This document shows, piece after piece, positions 56,580 through 64,000 of a stretch of 64,000 nucleotides of DNA (the first letter of the stretch is position 1; each line of letters begins with the position of its first letter). The stretch lies in assembly GCA_038373885.1 (NCBI GenBank), contig JAWZYV010013021.1, positions 62,001 to 126,000 of the forward strand, given 5' to 3'. The stretch is from Cheiracanthium punctorium (taxonomy: Eukaryota; Arthropoda; Arachnida; Araneae; Cheiracanthiidae). A program made the position numbers and the translations under genes. The notes beneath the pieces were generated by a model that made no database searches, was not told the origin of the DNA, and saw only the letters and a program-made list of their open reading frames with translations.

Positions 56580-58872
56580 ATGTTTCAAGCTGTGAAAGGT
56601 TTCAAGAAAGAGAATTTGAAGTTCGTTGCAAAGGAAATTGGCGAAACTGTTCCGCAAAGCATTACAGTATCTGGTTTGAAAAAACTAATTCTTGATAGCG
56701 ATGAATATAAAACCGATCCAGTTTTTGTTCAAGATCTTTTAAGTACAGCGGATCGGAAGTTAAAAGAACAAAAGCAAAAAGAGAAATTGGACTATGAAAA
56801 GGCGACTGAAAAAGAAAAAATGGATCTTGGAAAAAGAAAAATTAGATTTTGAAAAAGCTAAATTAGAGCAGGATCTTGAAAGAGCTAAATTAGAACAAGA
56901 TCTTGAGAAAGCGAGATTGGATCACGAATTAGAGTTGGCGAAAATTCAAGCACAGAATCAAGGATATCAAGGTGAGCCAATTACTTTTAATCTTAATTCC
57001 GAAGCGAGTAACGCGAAACGGAAATTTACTTTACTCAGATTAGAATTTATACAATTTAGCGATGATATTAAAGACTGGCTACCCTTTTGGAGCCAATTTG
57101 AACAGATTCACAAAGATGAAGAAATCGCCTCTGAGGATAAATTTCAGTATTTGATACAAGCCACAGTTGTTGGTTCTCGTGCGAGAGAAGTAGTCGAGAG
57201 TTTTCCGCCAACTGGCGCCAACTATGAAAAGGCTATTGAGAGTTTAAAATCGCGCTTTGGTAGAGAAGATATTTTAGTCGAAGTGTACGTTAGAGAGCTA
57301 CTGAAATTAATTATTTCTGTACAAACAAAAGAGAAGTTTTCGTTAACATTTTTATATGATAAACTAGAATCTTATTTACGCGCTTTAGAAACATTAGGTG
57401 TCACTACATATGTAAATGCTGCCATATTATATCCGATGGTTGAATCTTGTTTTCCCGCTGAATTTTTGAAAGCTTGGAATCGCAGTAACACTTCCAGTTC
57501 TAAATACGATGCTATAGAGCGACTTAAAAATTTAATGGAATTTCTTAAAACCGAGGTAGAAGGGGAAGAGAGAATTAGTTTAGCTGTAGCTGGTTTTGGC
57601 TTAGCAAAGAGCCAAGATAATAAACCGTTTAAGAAAAAGTCTCATGTTTCAGAACAGTTAAGGAATAAAGTACCGACAGATGCAGGTTTATTGACAACTA
57701 CTTCGACTGCAGAAGTTAAGAAATCTTGCATTTTCTGTGAGGGAAAACACATGAGTTCAGAATGCTTTTCAGCACAAAAAATGAGTCTTTCAGAAAAGCA
57801 GAAAATTGTGAAAGATAATTGCTGTTGTTTCGCCTGTTTGGCAGCTGGTCATACAGTTAAAAGATGTCAAGATATTTTAAGATGTCTGGTTTGCTCTAAG
57901 AAACATGTTCCATTAATGTGTGATACCCTCCAGCCACAACATAAACCTCCTCAAAAGAAAGATGAAGGACAAGCTGTTGAAAAGGAAGTTAACATGTCTA
58001 ACTTTAGTAAACGCAGTCCAAAGGTTTTCCTCCAAACTCTGAAAGCTAAGTTAATATCTGAAGAAAAAGAAAGAACTGTACGATTACTACTGGATTCGGC
58101 GTCACATAAATCTTACATTTTGAAAAGTGTCGCCAAGGAAATGAATTATATACCTTTTCGCCAAGAAAGACTAGTGCATTCCCTTTCTGGTGGCATTTCG
58201 TCCAAAGAGATTATACACGACTGCTGCAAAGTAAGATTGAGAAATCTGTATGAAAACTTTAGCTGCAATTTTGAAGTCATGGTTCAAGTACAAATTTGTG
58301 AAAATATTCAATCAGTTTGCCCAGGTTCTTGGATTCGAGAGTTAGAAGAAAGTAATATGACTTTGACTGGTGTTAGCGTCAAAAACGAAGCAATTGATGT
58401 CCTTGTCGGTGCTGACATCTTGGGTAAGCTGCTAACTGATGGGATAAAGACATTATCATCTGGTCTTGTGGCAGTTGAAACACACCTTGGCTGGACTTTG
58501 ATGGGAAAAGTACCACAAGCAGTGATTTCAAATGATGACTTGGCGATGGCGGTGATATCAATGTATGTGAATGAAGCTGACATCTCTAGCTTGTGGAAAT
58601 TGAATTTATTGGGCATTACTGATCCTATCGAAAAGAAGTCCAAATCAGAAATTGATTCTCAAACAAAGGAGCATTTTTTAGAAACTGTAACGGTCAACAG
58701 TGATGGTAGATATGAAGTATGCTTGCCTTGGGCTGATGATAATTCACCTTTACCTGATAATTTGAATTTGGCGAAAAAACGGCTGGATTATACTACTTCA
58801 AAACTAAAAGGCATGAACTTGTATCAAGAATATGAAAATGTATTTTTAAATTGGCTCAATGAACTATTATAG
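56580..58872 (+). pseudogene. Pao gag-protease region
   Basis: Two overlapping frames: 56580-56852 (from an ATG after the leader) and 56794-58872. The reading moves by one base within an A-rich stretch near 56810, where both frames encode the same charged coiled-coil type (EKEKLDFEKAKLEQ). Next come the DUF1759 gag-like domain (DWLPFWSQFEQIH, then GSRAREVVESFPP and NYEKAIESLKSRFG), three Cys-rich zinc knuckles (CIFCEGKHMSSEC, CFACLAAGHTVKRC, CLVCSKKHVPLMC) and an aspartic protease with LLLDSASHKSYI plus VLVGADILGKL. The shift may be a mutation or a programmed frameshift. The frame ends at 58872, just where the reverse transcriptase should begin. Confidence 0.85.
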
Positions 58873-59042
58873 AAGAAGTACCACGATCTGAAATTCATAA
58901 TTATGGAAATTATCTACCTCATCTACCAGTGATAAAGTCTAGCAGCACTACAACATCAATTCGTCCAGTTTTCGATGCCTCAGCTAGATTACCAAATTAT
59001 CCGTCATTAAATCAATGTTTGCAATGTGGTCCTAACCTGCCA

Positions 59043-59094
59043 ATCTCATTTTAGATTCTTAAAACTGTCATAGCTGCATACGCATCTTGGCTTC
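59043..59094 (-). repeat. Inverted copy of RNase H segment
   Basis: This is the reverse complement of about 62489-62540 (tctaaaatgag, gctatgacag, gatgcgtatgc). It stands at the point where the reverse transcriptase is interrupted. The 12-bp cctaacctgcca occurs on both sides of the whole interruption (59031-59042 and 61687-61698). Confidence 0.85.
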
Positions 59095-59117
59095 CTATCA
59101 CCCCTTGGCTGCATACG

Positions 59118-61659
59118 TAGGGATGGACGCGAGACGCGAGAATTCTCGCATTGTCTCGCGTTCTCGCATTGTCTCGCGAGACGAGACAGGCATTCTTTTT
59201 GCGAGACGAGACAGAAAATATTTTGCGGGACGAGACGCGAGACGAGACAGAGTCTTGTCTCGCGCGAGATTTCTCGCGAGAATTCTCGCATTTTTTCCCG
59301 TCTCGCATAAATACGATCCGAAAAGCGACAATTTGCCTGAAGGCTCTACCGTTTAACTTGCGTCTCCTTCGTTTTCGGTCCTGGTATACTATCAGCACTC
59401 TACAATACGCACAAACACGTAACATTTAAAATTAGAACAGACGAGAGATATACAAAACACACAAAGGAGAGGATAAAGCAAGAGGCGGAAAAAAAAGAAA
59501 ACAGAAGAGTTGAAAGAAAAATAATAAGTAAATAGGAAAGGCGGTACGGTATGTTCAAATCTGACCACTTTTAGACGGGGCCCGGGGCATTAAGTTTGGG
59601 GCCCCCCTTACCATCCCCTTTTTTACGCATTAAGCCCCTTTACTGAGCCCCCCTTTTTTAAGCATTTTAACCCAGTTTTGACCGCTGTTGTACTCGAAAA
59701 TTGCATTTCAGTTAACTGTAGTTTTTGTACTTTAATCAAATCGTATTTTTCACCCCAAAAAAATATCTCTAACTTGATCTAGTGATAGACAATTAGGTAA
59801 TACCTATATTATAGAGGAAACTCAGTTTTTTCCCCACAATTACTATTTCAGTACATATGAATTTATAATTTAGATAATCGGGATATATATGGGCCCCCTT
59901 TTTCTTCAGGGGCACCGGACTACCGCCCCCCCTTGCCCCTGTGATAATCGAGTTTCGGGTATATCAGAGAGAGATTAGAAGTAGAGCAACTTGCATTCGC
60001 ATTGATGCTTAGTTTGAGTAGGTTGAAATATGGTTGAATATCCTTGATTGAAATATCCTTGTACCGATATTATCCTCAAACTTTCTCGCACGTTGCGGCG
60101 TGCGTAGGGGGGGGGGCGCCCACCCTGGTAACAACTTTCTAGGGGCGGTTAAATCCTTATTGTTGGCTTCTTTTAAAGAGATTAAAATGACATTTTTTAT
60201 TCTTATATATTAATATCGGACGGAAAGAAATGCAAGCAATTTTTTAAAAAACTATTTCTCTTTTCGTTTATATTATCATGTTTTCCCTTCCTTCGGCTTG
60301 CAAAACTTTCATAATTTTTTTTCCTCCCCATCATTTTATCTTGCAGTTGGGTTCCTATTCTAAAATTATCTTCGCCTGTTAGATGTCTTTTCATTTTTTT
60401 AAAAAGTCCACACTGAATATACATTAGGGGGATTATGGTTTAATTTTTCTGTAAACAGGGCGACCATAACGACTGTAGTACTATCGCTAAAAATTATTGT
60501 GGAAAAGTACAAACGGATAGTCGTCAACAAATTAACTGTTCAGTAATTTAAAATATAAACAAAAAATAAGACGTCTATTAACCAACTGAGACACTACAAT
60601 GAAATCTAAAAATGCACACACGGTAATGTTATTGGAAATATTAGGCAAATAATTATAATTATCGTTAATATAATCTTGTTTTCATTAATATAAAAATTAC
60701 ACATATTTTAGAGACTTGAAATTGGCGTTAAAGTAAATAGTAGAGATTTAATAAAGACTAAAAGTGTTCTGTTTATAATTTTTCAAGGGTTATCTAACAA
60801 CCAACTGAACGATAAGTAATTCTAATTTGCGTTAATATATCCCGCAGTAATTTCAACAGAGGAGATTACTTGAACTTAAAAAAAAAAATCTGTTTTGTCT
60901 CATGCAGATATGATTTTAGTAAAATATTCGCTACTTCTCGTATGAAGAGCGGGTGCGCAGCTATTTTAAAACAAACGGTTGTCCATTTCATGTAGTGTCT
61001 GAGGTATTTAATGCTACAACTTGAACAGTATGATGTAGAACTACAGTATGATGTAGAAATAACACATTTTGAAAGTCGGGAGTTCTCTGCAAACCGCTAA
61101 GCTTTTCACTTTTCTGATCGCGAATGACACTGACGTAGTTTTTTGAGTCATTATATTGCAATGACGCCAGGTTAATACTCATGACGCAAACTTTACATCA
61201 AGAGTCAAATAATTTTGCTTTTATTTTAGATTCCACATCACTGGAATTAATTGAAATTACTCATGTTAGGAAAATTTTCGTTTACTACAGTGCGAAGAAC
61301 GGGCGTGCAGCTAGTAAATAAAAATAAATACTATATTTTCGGTGTGACATTATATATACGGATTAAATCTCAATTTCTTTTACTTCAAATGCCGATATAT
61401 GCTGATATAGTTATTAATATATCTACTAATGTGGCTATATGTAAGTAATTGTTATTATTAATATTAATTTTCAATAAAATCCCAATAATAAGTTCGTATA
61501 AAATGGTAACGAAATCGCAGTCCTTAATTTTGCGAGACTCGCGAGACCTCTCGCGTCTCGCGCGAGACGAGACAGCAATTTCTTTGCGAGACGAGACAGA
61601 GGTTTACCACTGCGAGACGAGACGAGACAGCCCCGATTCTCGTCTCGCGTCCATCCTTA
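59118..61659. mobile_element. hAT-like element with 8-bp duplication
   Basis: The ends are TAGGGATGGACGCGAG and CTCGCGTCCATCCTTA, with flanking tgcatacg duplicated at 59110-59117 and 61660-61667. Subterminal blocks of gagacgagaca/tgtctcgtctc fill 59120-59310 and 61530-61650. The 2.5-kb interior has no transposase that I can recognise. It contains GGGGCCCC-rich remnants (59574-59660 and 59891-59945) and two inverted pieces of the start of the 49036 element. Confidence 0.85.
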
Positions 61660-62580
61660 TGCATACGCATCTTGGCATCCATTTGGCCTAACCTGCCAAA
61701 TTCCAAATCTTCTTCTGCGTTTTAGAGAGAGAGAGTTTGGCTTGATAGCAGAAATTAGAAAAGCGTTTTGTCAAATAAGTATTCGCCAAGAAGACAGAGA
61801 ATTTCTTCGTTTCTTATAGTGGGAAAACATTGAGGAAAAGAAACTTAAGGTTTTCCGCCATGCCAGAGTAGTGTTTGGTATAAATTGCAGCCCTTTCCTT
61901 TTGGCCTCAGTCATTGAATACCACATTAAAAACAGTGACGAGTACGATGAGATATTTAAGAAAAGGCTAGCTGAAAGTTTTTACGTTGATAACGTGGTCA
62001 CCAGTGTTGAAAGTAAAGTGGAATTATGAAAATTCATCCATGATTCCACCACGCTAATTTCTAAAGGATGTTTTGAACTAAGAGAATGGGGATATTCTGG
62101 TGATTGCGATTTTTCAAATCAGAAGAAAGAGACACATGTTCTAGGTTTGATTTGGAACTAAGAATTTGATACTTTGAAAATAGATATGAGCTGGATAGTT
62201 GATTTCAACATCGAGAAGGTGACTAAACGTGGGATGCTTTCTTCAGTGCACAAAGTGTTTGATCCATTTGGATTCGTCTCACCAGTCATGCTATGTCCGA
62301 AGATAATGTTACAGAAAGCATGGAAGAAAGGAATCAGCTGGGATGAAGATATCAGTTGCGAACTACAAGCAGAATTTTTGCGATGGTTTCAAGATCTGAA
62401 ACTATTGAGAGACATTGAAATTCCAAGATGGATTCAAATCACTGAAGAAAATAGAAGTAAATGCACCATTCATACTTTTGTTGATGGAAGCCAAGATGCG
62501 TATGCAGCTATGACAGTTTTAAGAATCTAAAATGAGGATAAGATTGAAACGATCCTTCTATACTCCAGTTCAACTTAACC

Positions 62581-64000
62581 TGACAGTACGTGGAAGGCTA
62601 TGCCTTGTGTTCTTCCGACCTTACAATATAGTTCGTCCGTATATGTATTACTTTTTATGTGAAATTCGTCTGTAAAGGGGAAAAAACATGTTTATATAAT
62701 AAAAGCGTGCTCAATAATTTAATATATCGCCTTTATATAAATGAAAATGTGTTTATTGTGTCAACGCTTTGCTATCCAATAGTGTCAAAGCAAGTTTTGG
62801 CGGAATTTTTAAGGAGCGAAGATCGTAGCAACCCTCCCCCACGCCAGAACGGGAAAATCCATTACACATTCTCCGTTCTTTACTTCTTTTCTTCCTTATA
62901 TCCGCTTTCGCACGTCGGTAATAATGGCTACTGCTCCTGTATTGGATGATTATATTACGTTCCAACCACATAAGGCTGGAACACCACTTAGAAGTTCCGA
63001 AGGGCCCAATTATGACCAACAGGGGCCCCGGCATTGATGAATTTGGGGGCCCCCATCTATGAAATTAGTTTTCTTTTTCATAAAATTTTGACATAAAAAA
63101 GAATATTTCATAACAACATTTGAAATTTGGGCCCCTTTCGAACCGGGGGCCCTGGGCAGAGTCCCGATTTGCCAATGCGATAATAAGGCTCTGCATTCGG
63201 GCCCTATCCCTTTCTTTTAATTATTACAATTTTTTTTTAAATTTTGATACCTTACATTATATTAAATAAACATATAAATCAGGACTAAAACATATTCATT
63301 GCTTGTTTTACTATGTTCATAAGACAAAAAACTAAATTTTCATGAAATAATATTTTGGTATATTACACTGGAATATTTGTAATTTTTTTAATTAAAAGAT
63401 TAAAACTAAAAAACAAAAAGGGCCGTGACCCAGTTGGCCCGTGCGTTAATCGGGCCCTTTTCTTTACCCCTCCCCACCCATCCTTCGTAGTCATTTTACA
63501 GAAGATAATTCTTCTTTTAAAATTGTCATCTTTCAGTGACTCCCATCCCCCCGTTGCCGGCAGTGACGTCTCCTCGCGGTTAATTTTAACTTCGGGGGTA
63601 ACTTTAAACTCGGGGTTTTGAAAAATGTAAGATCCCTGTGACCATCTTTGAAAGGAACAAAAAGTTCAAGCAGTGTAGGGGTCGGTGCAGACGAAAACTG
63701 GGTCCGTTTTGCGGCCCTTTCACAACGCAATCAATTGAAACGGCCCTTCATTCGCATTTTACCTTGTATTTTAATCTGTTTTATCAATTATTTTAACCAA
63801 AAAAGTGACTTATTAAAAATTGTCATAAAAATTCACAAAAATGGTGCCCTAGAAAAAATTTCTGGATCGGCCCCTGAGTTGTATATGTAAAGTGATGAGA
63901 AGGGGATATCAGGATTAACCTGTTCACTCCCATCGTTTGCAAAGATACTACGATGAAGATTTTATTCAGTGCCCAGCGTTATTTCTCATCCTGCTGTCTT
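62581..64000. other. Decayed GGGCCC-rich transposon ends, no gene
   Basis: 62995-63060 and 63125-63210 have gggggccccc-type blocks like the subterminal parts of the hAT element at 34034, as does 63420-63465. No clean end pair or duplication was found. No recognisable coding sequence up to the window end. Confidence 0.45.

Larger units (their letters stand above)
56537..62580 (+). mobile_element. Defective Pao (BEL) LTR retrotransposon
   Basis: Leader, gag-type region, zinc knuckles, protease, reverse transcriptase and the beginning of RNase H follow in Pao order. It is broken by a frameshift near 56810, another near 58860, an insertion of 59043-61686 in the reverse transcriptase, several in-frame stops, and loss of everything after the early RNase H part. 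No integrase or 3' LTR is seen. It lies outside the 47.6-kb intron, upstream of the S6 exon. Confidence 0.85.
58862..62580 (+). pseudogene. Pao reverse transcriptase / RNase H remains
   Basis: After the frame change near 58860, the stretch to 59042 encodes the start of the reverse transcriptase (IIEEVPRSEIHNYG, RPVFDASARL). The sequence resumes at about 61699 with LLLRFREREFGLIAEI, FLRF-stop-W, VVFGINCSPFLLASVIE and SFYVDNVVTS. 62174-62530 encodes KRGMLSSVHKVFDPFGFVSP, W..GISWDED, IEIPRW and the RNase H start FVDGSQDAYAAMTVL, followed by a stop at 62528 and traces to about 62578. At least three stops plus the 2.6-kb insertion make it non-functional. The family is Pao/BEL by order and motifs. 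Confidence 0.85.

Noticed and set aside
59046..59429. Several overlapping frames rich in Arg, Glu and Ser
   Set aside because: Low-complexity translation of gagacg/ctcgtc blocks at the end of the 59118 element.

Overview
The window looks like AT-rich nuclear DNA of an arthropod, probably a chelicerate such as a spider. That guess rests on the mix of elements (Penelope, Pao, mariner relics, hAT/TTF-zinc-finger transposons, tRNA-derived SINEs, many MITEs), on very low gene density, and on an arthropod-type TRPV channel gene. There is no bacterial or viral gene organisation. The species call is inference.

The host gene that I recognise is a TRPV channel of the insect Inactive (iav) type, on the minus strand. 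One exon (53559-53720) encodes the last membrane segment (S6). The next exon (5750-5935) encodes the cytoplasmic continuation. The two join in phase 0 with proper splice signals, so nearly the whole window (5936-53558, about 47.6 kb) reads as one intron. Inside it, near its 5' end and on the same strand, lies a short exon for a Myb/SANT-like DNA-binding domain (52125-52396). Upstream exons of the channel were not found in 53721-64000.

Layout. 44-3856: composite long-inverted-repeat element with promoter-like arms and a second palindrome nested inside. 3970-10520: copies of a dispersed repeat built of about 300-bp units; one is split by a TA-flanked MITE, which is itself split by a Penelope retroelement (6969-9088). 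10662-33000: MITEs, SINEs, mariner relics, tandem repeats, AACGTT-rich repeats and LTR-like pieces. 34034-38182: a complete hAT transposon with 8-bp target duplications and a nearly intact transposase, carrying its own nested MITE. 39301-51976: MITEs, SINEs, a 0.7-kb fold-back element and a tandem-repeat-rich element. 54350-64000: LTR-like repeat, piggyBac-type MITE, and a broken Pao retrotransposon (56144-62580) interrupted by a 2.5-kb hAT-like element.

No gene cluster or new enzymatic system is evident. The interest lies in the giant intron, the insertion nesting, a SINE superfamily with two different heads and one body, and several long near-perfect palindromes.
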